26,481 nt of DNA from Polyangiaceae bacterium (GTDB taxonomy: Bacteria; Myxococcota; Polyangia; Polyangiales; Polyangiaceae), in NCBI GenBank assembly GCA_025936205.1, contig JAICTU010000053.1:1-26481 (forward strand), in the 5' to 3' direction. This document shows, piece after piece, positions 1-7,681 of this stretch (position 1 is the first letter of the stretch; every line of letters starts with the position of its first letter). The position numbers and the translations under genes are program-made. A model generated the notes under the pieces. That model made no database searches, was not told where the DNA came from, and worked only from the letters and a program-made list of their open reading frames with translations.

Positions 1-242
1 TCGCCGGCAACAGCTACTACACGACGGAGCACGAGAGCGTTCGGCAGCAAGTCAACGCCTACATCAGGAGCGGCGTGTTCGATGGCTACATCGATTTCGA
101 TGCGGCCGTGAGCGACGGCGCCGATCCGCCCAAGCTGCAGGCCCCCTTCGCGGCCTGGGCTCAGCAGGACTGGCTTCACCCCGGGCCCGCAGGTTATCGA
201 GCCATCGGCGACAGTGTGGACCTCGCGATGTTCTCGCGCTGA
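1..242 (+). CDS. SGNH/GDSL-family hydrolase, C-terminal fragment
   Basis: The reading frame is open from the window edge to a TGA at 240-242, giving about 79 residues of a protein whose start lies outside. The end reads DWLHPGPAGYRAIGD, which matches the last conserved block of SGNH/GDSL esterases, where the Asp and His of the DxxH motif belong to the Ser-Asp-His catalytic machinery. The preceding stretch (YIRSGVFDGYIDFDAAV) is also typical of bacterial GDSL lipases just before that block. The nucleophile Ser block and any signal peptide are upstream and cannot be seen, so substrate and location are unknown. The methyltransferase gene begins 6 bases later, so the two are probably co-transcribed. 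Confidence 0.8.
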   Translation, partial: AGNSYYTTEHESVRQQVNAYIRSGVFDGYIDFDAAVSDGADPPKLQAPFAAWAQQDWLHPGPAGYRAIGDSVDLAMFSR

Positions 243-248
243 CGGGCC

Positions 249-1178
249 ATGGGCAACGAGTTCCGGGGCACTGCTGGGCACTCCGCCGAGTACTTCGGGG
301 ATAGCCGCGACTACTGGTGGAACCGCGACTTTCTGGAGCTGATGGCTCGGCGCTGGCGTTTGGACACCGTGCGCGACGTGCTCGATGTCGGCTGCGGCGT
401 GGGCCACTGGGGTGCGCTGCTGGCGTCCGTGCTGCCCGCGGACGCGCGCGTGACGGGCATCGATCGAGAGCCGGGCTGGGTGGAGCAGGCCAGCTCGCGT
501 GCACTCGCCCGTGGCCTCGGGGAGCGCTTCAGCTATCGGCTCGGCACCGCCGAGCGCATCCCATTCCCAGACGACTCGTTCGACTTCACGACGTGTCAGA
601 CCGTGTTGATTCACCTGCGCGATCCCGCGGCCGCTCTCCGCGAGATGTTTCGGGTGACCCGGCCCGGCGGGCTCGTCGCGGTGGCCGAGCCCAACAATCT
701 GAGCGAATCGCTGATGCTGGGCTCGCTCGCGGGGCAGGCGAGCATCGATGAGGTCGTCGAACTCGTGCGGCTTCAGTTGACCTGCGAGCGGGGCAAGGTT
801 GCGCTGGGGGAAGGCGACAACTCACTCGGCGATCGGGTCGCTGGACTGCTCGTGGCGCAGGGGTTCACGGACGTCGAGGTCTTCGTCAACGACAAGGCCG
901 CTGCGCTGTTCCCGCCGTACTCGGCGAGCGAGCAACGCGCCCTGATCGAAGACGCGCGCGATCGCGCGGCACGTGGCTTCTGGAACTGGAGCGAGACCGA
1001 GACGCGCCGGTTCTTTCTGGCCGGCGGCGGCACGGAACACGACTTTGCCGAGCAGTTCGCGCGGGGGCTCGCCGCGCGGCAAAAGGTCATCGAGGGCGTG
1101 GACGCCGGGACGTACCACAGCGTATCTGGCGGCGGGTTCTTTCTCAGCGCAGGGCGCAAGCCGGGGCAACGAGCGTAA
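249..1178 (+). CDS. Class I SAM-dependent methyltransferase
   Basis: A 309-residue soluble protein with a Rossmann-type methyltransferase core. Motif I (VLDVGCGVG, residues 44-52) binds S-adenosylmethionine, the acidic residue closing strand 2 is in GIDRE (about 70-74), and the post-motif segment ERIPFPDDSFDFTTCQ followed by REMFRVTRPGGLVAV is typical of the Methyltransf_11/25 families. The C-terminal third (about 190-309) matches no family I recognise and may form a substrate lid. It starts 6 bases after the SGNH hydrolase gene, so small-molecule or lipid modification is plausible, but the sequence does not define the methyl acceptor. No signal peptide or membrane segment is visible. Confidence 0.88.
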   Translation: MGNEFRGTAGHSAEYFGDSRDYWWNRDFLELMARRWRLDTVRDVLDVGCGVGHWGALLASVLPADARVTGIDREPGWVEQASSRALARGLGERFSYRLGTAERIPFPDDSFDFTTCQTVLIHLRDPAAALREMFRVTRPGGLVAVAEPNNLSESLMLGSLAGQASIDEVVELVRLQLTCERGKVALGEGDNSLGDRVAGLLVAQGFTDVEVFVNDKAAALFPPYSASEQRALIEDARDRAARGFWNWSETETRRFFLAGGGTEHDFAEQFARGLAARQKVIEGVDAGTYHSVSGGGFFLSAGRKPGQRA

Positions 1179-1459
1179 AACTCAGGGGTGCTCTGCGGGC
1201 TCGCGCGACGCTGCGGGGGGGAAAGAAGTCGGCTCAGCGTGCCCGGTAGAGCGAGACGCCGGGCAGGTGGCGCACACGCTCCAGCACAACGGGGCGCGCC
1301 GAACGCGCTGAGCCGGAAGGGTTTGGCGGCTACGACGAGCCAGGGATGCTTCCTCGAGGAGCTGGCTTGCCGCGCCGCCAGGTGCGCTAGAGCAAGCGAT
1401 ATGCCAGAAGGAATCGCCGTTCGAAGTCGCTTCCGGCGATCGCCAATTGCTGGCGAGCT
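1179..1459. other. Gene-free stretch before the sigma54 operon
   Basis: About 280 bases after the methyltransferase without a convincing gene. Open frames on both strands are Arg/Ala-rich shadows without domains. No clear intrinsic terminator was seen. A small inverted repeat (CGCCA-ATTGC-TGGCG, 1441-1455) lies just before the two regulator-like sites but differs from them in sequence. Confidence 0.5.
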
Positions 1460-1496
1460 GGGACATTTCGTCCCTTTGGCTGGGGCCATTTGTCCC
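1460..1496. promoter_or_regulatory. Tandem 15-bp inverted repeats, candidate enhancer sites
   Basis: Two related sites: GGGACATTTCGTCCC at 1460-1474 and GGGGCCATTTGTCCC at 1482-1496. Each has 5-base arms around a 5-base AT-rich spacer, and their starts are 22 bases apart, about two helical turns. They lie about 160-190 bases before the start point predicted from the sigma54 promoter at 1626-1641, a usual position for the binding sites of NtrC-family activators. The natural candidate binder is the regulator encoded at 3123-4550. Seen: repeats and spacing. Inferred: function. Confidence 0.6.
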
Positions 1497-1625
1497 TCGG
1501 ACGGGCGACGCCCGGGCGCGGCTTCGTGCCGGAGCAGCCGGTGGCGGGGGTTGGCGCAGTGTCGGTCGAGCTGATAGGTGAATTCATGGCTGCCGCTCAT
1601 GGGCTCGTTCCCACTCTCTCCGCGC

Positions 1626-1641
1626 TGGCACGCGGGCTGCA
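1626..1641 (+). promoter_or_regulatory. Sigma54 (-24/-12) promoter
   Basis: TGGCACGCGGGCTGCA fits the sigma54 consensus TGGCACG-N4-TTGCA with one mismatch (CTGC for TTGC). The invariant GG (1627-1628) and GC (1639-1640) are separated by exactly 10 bases. The predicted start is near 1652, about 14 bases before the GTG of the kinase gene. That the operon itself encodes a sigma54 activator makes the call much stronger. Confidence 0.75.
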
Positions 1642-1665
1642 CTTCAAGCCTCGCGTGGTGTCGCC

Positions 1666-3126
1666 GTGAAGCTCGCCGTTCGGGTCGCGCTGGCGGTCAT
1701 CGCCGGAGTGGTGCTGGTCCTGGGCGGCTTCGGGTACCTGGGCGTGAGGCGCGAAATCGCCATGTTCGACGCGGACATGCGCAAAGATCACGCGCTCACG
1801 GGCTCGACGCTGGCCGTGCAGGTCAGCCAGACCTGGCTCGAAGACGGTCCGGAGCGAGCCACCGCCATCGTCACCCTGGCGGACAGCAATCGAGAAGGGG
1901 TCCACATCGGCTGGGTTCCGCGAGACTCGAAGCGTGCGCTCCTGTCGATCGACTGGTCCGGGCTGAGAGAGATTCGCCACCAAGTCGCGCTTCTCACTGG
2001 GCCGCTCACGGGGTTGCAGCAGACCCCAGAGGGTACCCCCTACCTGGTGAGCTACGTGCCCGTGAGCGGGCGCGGGAAGCTGCTGGGCGCGCTGGAGTTG
2101 GCCACTTCGTCCCAGACGCGGGACGCCTATGTTCGCAGCAGCATCATCAGCAGCATCGTGGCCACGGTGGTGATGAGCGCCGTGGCGGCGGCAGTGATCC
2201 TGGCCGTCGGCCTGTGGCTGATCGGGCGCCCGCTGGCACGCTTGACCGAGAAGGCGCGCCGAGTGGGAGCGGGCGATCCGGGCGAGCCGCTCGACCTGCG
2301 CCAGAACGACGAGATCGGATTTCTCGCCTCGGAGATGAACGCGATGGTCACGCGCCTGAGCGCTGCCAACGCGAAGGTGGAGCAAGAGCTCGCCGCGCGC
2401 TTGCGGGCCCAGGAGCAGCTGCGGCACGCCGAGCGGCTGATCACCGTCGGTCGCCTGTCGGCGAGCATCGCGCACGAGCTCGGTACGCCCCTCAACATCG
2501 TATCGGGCCGGGCCAAGATGATCGTGCGCGGAAAAATTCAGGGCCACACCATCATCGAGTACGCGCGCAGCATCGCCGATCAATCCGATCGCATGACGGC
2601 CAGCATCCAGCGCTTGCTGGATTTTTCTCGGCGCCGGGAGCCCCACAAGCTGCCGGTGAATCTGACGGCCCTCACCTCGGGCTGCGTCGACCTGTTGCGG
2701 CACATGGCGGACCGTCAAGGGATCGACCTGGTGATGGAGACGCGCGAAGAGATCCACGCGCATGCCGACCCGGGTCAGCTCGATCAGGTGACCACCAACC
2801 TGGTCGTGAATGCGCTCCAGGCGAGCCCATCGGGCAGCACGATCCGCATCCGCACGGGCGTGAGCGAGGGTGCCCCGCTGTCAACCGTGGGGGAGGTCGG
2901 CCGCTTCGCGTTCTTGCGCGTCGAGGATCAAGGGATGGGCATGACCGATGACGTGCGGCAACACGTCTTCGATCCATTCTTCACCACCAAGCCTGTTGGG
3001 CAGGGCGTGGGCCTGGGCCTCAGCGTGGCCTTCGGCATCGTGGAAGAGCACGGCGGCTGGATCGACGTGCAGAGCGCGCCGGGGCAGGGCAGCACCTTTT
3101 CCGTCTATTTACCGCAGGGAGCATGA
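1666..3126 (+). CDS. Membrane sensor histidine kinase (NtrB/ZraS-like layout)
   Basis: A 486-residue two-component sensor. A first membrane helix (about 8-27) and a second (about 158-188) enclose a periplasmic sensor region of some 130 residues with no recognised fold. A HAMP domain follows (about 187-238), then HisKA with the phosphoacceptor His270 in SIAHELGTPLN, and an HATPase_c domain with the N box (NLVVNALQ, 378-385), G1 (DQGMGM, 421-426), F box (FDPFFTTKP) and G2 (GVGLGLS, 447-453). All catalytic boxes are intact. The GTG start lies about 14 bases after the predicted sigma54 start point. Its stop overlaps the start of the regulator gene (ATGA), so the pair is translationally coupled. 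The signal sensed is unknown. Confidence 0.93.
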   Translation: MKLAVRVALAVIAGVVLVLGGFGYLGVRREIAMFDADMRKDHALTGSTLAVQVSQTWLEDGPERATAIVTLADSNREGVHIGWVPRDSKRALLSIDWSGLREIRHQVALLTGPLTGLQQTPEGTPYLVSYVPVSGRGKLLGALELATSSQTRDAYVRSSIISSIVATVVMSAVAAAVILAVGLWLIGRPLARLTEKARRVGAGDPGEPLDLRQNDEIGFLASEMNAMVTRLSAANAKVEQELAARLRAQEQLRHAERLITVGRLSASIAHELGTPLNIVSGRAKMIVRGKIQGHTIIEYARSIADQSDRMTASIQRLLDFSRRREPHKLPVNLTALTSGCVDLLRHMADRQGIDLVMETREEIHAHADPGQLDQVTTNLVVNALQASPSGSTIRIRTGVSEGAPLSTVGEVGRFAFLRVEDQGMGMTDDVRQHVFDPFFTTKPVGQGVGLGLSVAFGIVEEHGGWIDVQSAPGQGSTFSVYLPQGA

Positions 3127-4550
3127 CCGAGCGAATTCTGATCATCGACGACGACGTCAGCGCCTGCCAGTTCCTCGCCGACGCGCTGACGGTGGAGGGG
3201 TTCTCCACGTTCTGGACAGCGGATCCGGAGCGAGGACTCACGCTGGCCGAGCAACCCGACACCGCCGCCGTCATCACCGACGTCAATATGCCCAAGTTGC
3301 AGGGCATCGAGCTGTGCCGGCGGCTGGTGCAGAAGGACCCGCAGCTGCCCGTGATCGTCGTGACCGCGTTCGGCAGCATCGACTCTGCCGTGGCAGCCAT
3401 GAAGGCGGGCGCCTACGACTTCGTCACGAAGCCCTTTGATGTCGAGACGGTCACGCTGGCGTTGCAGCGAGCCCTCGAGCACTATGCGCTGCGCCGCGAG
3501 CTGCGTGAGCTGCGCGCCGCCTTTGACCTGCATCGCTATGGCCAGCTGCTCGGCAAGAGCGAAGCGATGCTGGAGATCTACGATTTGATCGAACGCCTGG
3601 CGGCGTCCGAGGCATCCGTGCTGATCACAGGTGAGAGCGGCACGGGCAAGGAGCTGGTGGCTCGCGAGCTGCATCGCCGTAGCCCTCGCGCGCGGGGCCC
3701 CTTCATCGCGATCAACTGCGCGGCGCTCCCGGAAGCCCTGCTGGAGAGCGAGCTCTTCGGTCATACGCGCGGCGCGTTCACCGACGCCAAGGTCGCGCGC
3801 GACGGACTCTTTGCCAAGGCGAACGGCGGCACCATCTTCCTGGACGAGATCGGCGACATGCCGCTCGGATTGCAACCCAAGCTACTGCGGGCGCTGCAGG
3901 AGGGCACCATCCGACCGGTGGGAAGCTCGGCCGAGACCCCGTTTGACGCGCGGCTCATCACCGCCACCAATCGCGATCTGGAGGAGGCCATCGCGAGCAA
4001 GGGCTTCCGTGAGGATCTCTACTACCGGCTGAACGTGGTGCAGATCGACCTGCCTCCGCTGCGCCGTCGGGGTGCCGACGTGCTGCTGCTGGCGCGGGCC
4101 CTGCTCGATCAGCTGGCTGCCAAAGCCGGCAAGAACGTCGCGGACATCACTGGCCCCGCGGCGGAAAAACTGCTCGCCTACGAGTGGCCCGGCAACGTAC
4201 GGGAACTGCGCAATTGCATCGAACGCGCCGTGGCGCTGTGCCGATCAGAGGCGATCGATGTCGCGGACTTGCCGCCGAAGGTCCGGGACTACGCCGCGCG
4301 CTCCGTGCTCGTCGCAGCCAATGACTCGTCGGAGCTGGTGCCGCTGGAGGAGGTCGAGCGCCGCTACATTCTGCGCGTGCTGGAGCTCTGCCACGGCAAC
4401 AAAAGCGTCGCTGCCAAGGTCCTCGGACTGAACCGCAAGACGCTGCATCGCCGTGTGGAGGGCTTCGGCTCCGAGCCGGCGGCGGCCGCTCTGGAGCCGC
4501 GCGACGGAGACGCGGAGGCGCCGGAGCCGTCCGCGGGACTTACGCCTTGA
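3123..4550 (+). CDS. NtrC-family sigma54-dependent response regulator
   Basis: A 475-residue three-domain activator. The receiver domain (1-120) has the acidic pocket D9-D11, phosphoacceptor Asp53, Thr81 and Lys103. The AAA+ domain (about 143-370) has Walker A GESGTGKE (170-177), Walker B TIFLDEIGD (237-245) and an FREDLYYRLNV arginine-finger region. The sigma54-contact loop is GAFTDA (217-222) where the classic form is GAFTGA. A Fis-type helix-turn-helix (about 412-444: GNKSVAAKVLGLNRKTLHRR) precedes a short acidic, Ala/Pro-rich tail. Partner kinase and regulator overlap by 4 bases. The sites at 1460-1496 and 4597-4610 are likely operators, implying positive autoregulation. Targets beyond its own operon are not visible. 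Confidence 0.94.
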   Translation: MTERILIIDDDVSACQFLADALTVEGFSTFWTADPERGLTLAEQPDTAAVITDVNMPKLQGIELCRRLVQKDPQLPVIVVTAFGSIDSAVAAMKAGAYDFVTKPFDVETVTLALQRALEHYALRRELRELRAAFDLHRYGQLLGKSEAMLEIYDLIERLAASEASVLITGESGTGKELVARELHRRSPRARGPFIAINCAALPEALLESELFGHTRGAFTDAKVARDGLFAKANGGTIFLDEIGDMPLGLQPKLLRALQEGTIRPVGSSAETPFDARLITATNRDLEEAIASKGFREDLYYRLNVVQIDLPPLRRRGADVLLLARALLDQLAAKAGKNVADITGPAAEKLLAYEWPGNVRELRNCIERAVALCRSEAIDVADLPPKVRDYAARSVLVAANDSSELVPLEEVERRYILRVLELCHGNKSVAAKVLGLNRKTLHRRVEGFGSEPAAAALEPRDGDAEAPEPSAGLTP

Positions 4551-4590
4551 GCGCGGGTCGTGTAAGCTCGCGCGCAGACAAAAGGTAGCA

Positions 4591-4620
4591 GCGCGCGGAC
4601 GAAATGTCCCACGGGCGCGC
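4591..4620. promoter_or_regulatory. Third copy of the regulator-like site inside a GC hairpin
   Basis: GGACGAAATGTCCC (4597-4610) is the exact reverse complement of 14 of the 15 bases at 1460-1474. It lies 46 bases after the regulator gene, and GCGCGC arms (4591-4596, 4615-4620) flank it, so the RNA could also fold as a hairpin and act as a weak terminator. No good sigma54 promoter was found next to it on either strand. Either a third regulator site or a transcript end is possible. Confidence 0.4.
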
Positions 4621-4720
4621 GCGAAAGCAGCACGATGCGTGCGTCTGTGCGGGCTTCACCCGTCCAGGGGCGCTGAGCCGCCATTTTCTCGCGTGCGCCC
4701 TCGTGACCAAAGCTCGTGCG

Positions 4721-5965
4721 CTACTCGATCAGCCGTACCACCGGCGTGGCGGGAGCCCCTGCCGGTGCGGGCGCGGTCTCCTGCTTGGGCGAACCCTCCG
4801 GGGGCTCGCTGAGCTCGCTGCGCGGGGCTTTGCGCGCGCGCGCCACGCGCGGGCTGACGCGGGCCGTGGCTTCCGCGGTCGCGCTCGCGGCGGCCGTGGC
4901 ACCATTGCTCGCCGGCAGCGGCTCGAGTCGCAGCTCTTTGGGCGGAGCCGCATCGATGAACCAGATGCGGGTGTCGATGAAGCCGGGAGCGCTCACGCGC
5001 AGCTCGTGGCGGCTCCCGTCGCGGGGCAGGCGCGTCGCGAACGAGCCCGTCGCGATGTGCGAGCCGTCCAGCACGATCTCCGCGCCCACCGGCTCGACCT
5101 GGAGCTCCAGCGCGAAGCTCTCCGGGCGCGGTCGCCCGGTGGGAGCCGCCGGGGCGGTCGCGGTAGAAGGGGCCGCAGCGCGGCCATGCGCCGCCCTCAT
5201 TCCGAGGGCGTAGCCCGAACTGACCAGGATCACAGCGGCGAGCGCCGCGTAGCTCCACGCCGGTAGCGGGTTCTCGCTGCGAGCTCGAGGCTCGCGTTGC
5301 ACCACCTCGAGCGGCGCCGTGCTGGAGTGCTCGTGGGCGCTGGGCGGTGCCAGCTCCGACGGAGAGCTCGAGCTCTGCGCGCGAACCGGGGCCCGGCTCC
5401 CCGCGTCGACCAGCGCTCCAGCCTCTCGCCAGCGCGCGATGGCTTGCAGCGACTCCCAGTCCCCCAGCTCGCTCTCGGCGAGCACCTCGGCGAGGCTCCG
5501 CCCCGCTGCGAAGGACTGCAGCAGCCCTTGCTCCTTTGCTCCCGCGTCGGGTGCGGCGCCCTGACTGCGATAGCAGCGCTGCGGATCCCCCAGCCGCGCC
5601 CAGAGCTGAGCGCACTCGTCCTTGCGGCGGGCGGCTTCGAGCAACAGCCGCGGCGTGCCGACGTCGATCTCGCGCGTGCGCTCGACCGGGCGCAGCTCGG
5701 CGCTCAGGAACCCCTCGTCGAAGCCGAGGATGCGATAGGCCGCCGCCTCGCCGCGCAGGCGGCCGCTCTCGGCGGCGACCACCGCACCGGCGCGACACCA
5801 GAGGCGGCTCTCCAGCTCAGGCTGCTGGATCGTAATCCAGGCGTCCTTGCCCGCGAGTTGCAGCAGCTGAATCAGATCTGCCGTACCCAGCTCCGCCAGC
5901 GTTCCCGTGAAACGGGCGGTGGACGTGGCCATCTGCGCTGCTTGCTCGATCCGTTCCGAGGTCAC
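4721..5965 (-). CDS. DUF4388 (PATAN) membrane protein with PEGA-like domain
   Basis: A 414-residue protein. Residues about 18-110 (FTGTLAELGTADLIQLLQLAGKD and following) match DUF4388/PATAN, a domain common in myxobacterial and cyanobacterial signalling proteins. Ser/Pro-rich linker sequence (190-232) leads to one membrane helix (about 237-257). A beta-rich segment after it (about 285-350, with LQVEPVGAEIVLDGSHIATG) resembles PEGA repeats, which are usually extracytoplasmic. The tail is Ala/Pro/Glu-rich. The layout suggests a cytoplasmic PATAN module linked to a surface-facing PEGA module. The start used is GTG; an ATG at 5932 (residue 12) is equally plausible because homology begins only after it. 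Confidence 0.82.
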   Translation of the reverse strand: MTSERIEQAAQMATSTARFTGTLAELGTADLIQLLQLAGKDAWITIQQPELESRLWCRAGAVVAAESGRLRGEAAAYRILGFDEGFLSAELRPVERTREIDVGTPRLLLEAARRKDECAQLWARLGDPQRCYRSQGAAPDAGAKEQGLLQSFAAGRSLAEVLAESELGDWESLQAIARWREAGALVDAGSRAPVRAQSSSSPSELAPPSAHEHSSTAPLEVVQREPRARSENPLPAWSYAALAAVILVSSGYALGMRAAHGRAAAPSTATAPAAPTGRPRPESFALELQVEPVGAEIVLDGSHIATGSFATRLPRDGSRHELRVSAPGFIDTRIWFIDAAPPKELRLEPLPASNGATAAASATAEATARVSPRVARARKAPRSELSEPPEGSPKQETAPAPAGAPATPVVRLIE

Positions 5966-6049
5966 CCCAGACCCTCGCTCCCCTCTCCATGGCGACTCTT
6001 CGCCGGGTCCCCCTGTACCTGCAGACGGGCCAGGTCAGCGGCGGCCTGC

Positions 6050-6080
6050 GTAATTATTTTGTTTACGAGCGTTTTGTGTA
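6050..6080 (-). promoter_or_regulatory. AT-rich promoter-like patch
   Basis: The gap 5966-6092 between the lectin-like gene and the PATAN gene contains an AT-rich island (TAATTATTTTGTTTAC and neighbours) in an otherwise GC-rich setting. It lies about 90-115 bases before the PATAN start on the same strand, as expected for a promoter, although I cannot align a clean -35/-10 pair. Confidence 0.3.
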
Positions 6081-6092
6081 GGCAAGTCTGCG

Positions 6093-6944
6093 CTAGCGCG
6101 CCGGACCCTCACACACCGCGGCACGCAGCTCGAGGCACTCGAGATCGGCCCAGACACCGCTCTGTTCCGGAACGATGCGCGCGCAATCCGAGTTGCGATT
6201 GTCGTTGGGCTCGTTGCCACTCCAGTTGACAAAGGCATCATCCACGGAGCTGCCCACGTCGGCGGGCCCGCGCCAGAACAGGGCGCCATCGCTGACCCAG
6301 CGCCAGTTTCCCTCGCGCGTCTGGTCTGCCGCGCCGATCCAGGCCTCGCCTTCGAGCAAGCCCGCGACGAAGCTGTTGACCGTGGCGCTGCGGATCGAGG
6401 CCAGATCCCAGCCGGTGCCCAGATCGCGGCAGGTCTGGCGTGCATCGGCCCAGGTCAGCAAGGTCGCGACGATGGTGAAACACTCGCCATTCGGGCCGAG
6501 ACTTTGCGGCGGCGCGCAGGGCAGTGGAGCGGGTGCGGCATCCGTCGCGAGCGCGTTGCCGGGTGCTGACACGCCTGCGTCGAGGGGCTCGGTTGGCGGC
6601 AGAGTGTCAGCGCCCGAGGGCGCGCTCGAGGGCTCCGTGAGCGTGGGGTGCGTCAGCGTCTCGGGCGAGCCATCGCGAGCCGTCGTGTCTGCCGGTACGG
6701 CAGCTGGCGGCGAGCCGACGTTGGCCGCGCCCTGCTGCATGGGGTCTACCAGCGGGGATTCAGAAGGGGCTTCCACCAGACGTGGATGCTCGGGGATATC
6801 GAGCACGTCCACGCAGCTCGCGCACACGAGCACGAGCAGGCTTCCGCCGCGAAGGCGCCCCGAGCATCCCCCGGACGCTCGCCGTCCTCGATCCGTGACT
6901 TCTCCGGAGCCCGCTCGCGATCTTTCCAAATCGAGCCCTCTCAC
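6093..6944 (-). CDS. Putative lipoprotein with C-type lectin-like domain
   Basis: A 283-residue protein. A short hydrophobic run (GSLLVLVCASC) ends in Cys44, a possible but imperfect lipobox (Cys, not Leu, at -3). A Pro/Ala/Thr/Ser-rich linker spans about 55-140. The C-terminal part (143-281) is a C-type lectin-like domain: six cysteines (143, 155, 172, 254, 270, 278) fit the long-form disulphide pattern, with WIG (202-204), EPN (245-247) and WAD (265-267, in place of WND). EPN plus an acidic WxD usually implies Ca2+-dependent mannose-type sugar binding, so a surface adhesin is plausible. The start is uncertain: 33 residues precede the hydrophobic run, and a shorter form using an internal TTG is possible. 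Confidence 0.8.
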   Translation of the reverse strand: MRGLDLERSRAGSGEVTDRGRRASGGCSGRLRGGSLLVLVCASCVDVLDIPEHPRLVEAPSESPLVDPMQQGAANVGSPPAAVPADTTARDGSPETLTHPTLTEPSSAPSGADTLPPTEPLDAGVSAPGNALATDAAPAPLPCAPPQSLGPNGECFTIVATLLTWADARQTCRDLGTGWDLASIRSATVNSFVAGLLEGEAWIGAADQTREGNWRWVSDGALFWRGPADVGSSVDDAFVNWSGNEPNDNRNSDCARIVPEQSGVWADLECLELRAAVCEGPAR

Positions 6945-7021
6945 CCAGCAGACCAGCGCGACGGGTGAAGGACGTCCTCGGTGCCAACCGAGTTAATAGC
7001 GGATCACGACAAACGCGCGCG

Positions 7022-7681
7022 TCACGCGCTGGACACCTGCGTGTCTGTGCTGGAAATCATCACGCTGGGTAAGCTGGCGCAGGGCGCGGCCGACGGCCGC
7101 GGGCGAACGAGGTACACGGTCGGCGGGCACGCACGGCGGTTCGCCACGATGCGCCCGACGACGGCCGCGAGTCGATTCAGATCCTGGACCAGTGGCGTCG
7201 GGCTCTCGTATGGGCGCGAAGAGCCGATGCAGCGCTGCGCGATCAGCATCAGGGCGCGCCCGATCGCGTGCACCACTTCGGCGTCCGCGCGCCGGCGCAG
7301 CACGCCCGTCGCGTGGGGTGGCATCCACATCGACTCCTCCAGGTACAGTGGCTTGTCGGCGAGCACGCCGCCGATCAACCAGCCCAGCTCGCGCAGCGCG
7401 CTGCGCGCATCGGGGCGCTCCGCTTGCTGTGCGGCCCAGGGCAAGCGCACGCGCTCGAAGGGCGTACCGGCGTTCTCGACGTTGATGCTGTCCGCGCGGA
7501 TCTTGCCCGGCGTCACCTCGGTCCGCAGCGCCAGCTCCAGCTCGCTCGCGAGCTGCGCCGCAATCAACGTCAGCCGGCGCACGCCGACTGCCGGCGCAGA
7601 GGCCAGCACCGTATCGAGCTTTCCTTTGCGCGTGCCCACGGCCGATCGCGATGCACCCATTGCCGCTGCAGCACTCGACAT
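7022..7681 (-). CDS. Unassigned protein, possibly a C-lobe-only pseudokinase
   Basis: A 219-residue frame with strongly GC-rich third positions, so coding is likely. I do not recognise a family with certainty, but the layout follows a Hanks-type kinase C-lobe: a helix like alphaE (LTLIAAQLASELELAL), then EVTPGKIRADSINVEN where kinases have VHRDLKPxNILL, then FERVRLPWA where kinases have VKLxDFGxA, then ELGWLIGGVLADKPL like the alphaF region, and RPYESPTPLVQDLNRL like the closing RYxSAxxLAxDLxxL. The catalytic HRD Asp and DFG Asp are missing, as is the whole N-lobe. The frame stays open upstream to 8047, but that stretch has non-coding-like composition. No ribosome site is obvious for the ATG at 7681. 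Confidence 0.6.
   Translation of the reverse strand: MSSAAAAMGASRSAVGTRKGKLDTVLASAPAVGVRRLTLIAAQLASELELALRTEVTPGKIRADSINVENAGTPFERVRLPWAAQQAERPDARSALRELGWLIGGVLADKPLYLEESMWMPPHATGVLRRRADAEVVHAIGRALMLIAQRCIGSSRPYESPTPLVQDLNRLAAVVGRIVANRRACPPTVYLVRPRPSAAPCASLPSVMISSTDTQVSSA

Noticed and set aside
1182..1587. Minus-strand frames before the sigma54 operon, possibly a transposase remnant
   Set aside because: No transposase motif or terminal repeats; the frame partly reads through the inverted-repeat sites.
1578..2951. Long plus-strand frame overlapping the histidine kinase
   Set aside because: Arg/Ala/Gly-rich and out of frame with the kinase, whose catalytic boxes are all intact.
4611..4720. 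Second sigma54 promoter beside the third regulator-like site
   Set aside because: GG-N10-GC spacings exist on both strands by chance, but the flanking bases do not fit TGGCAC or TTGC.
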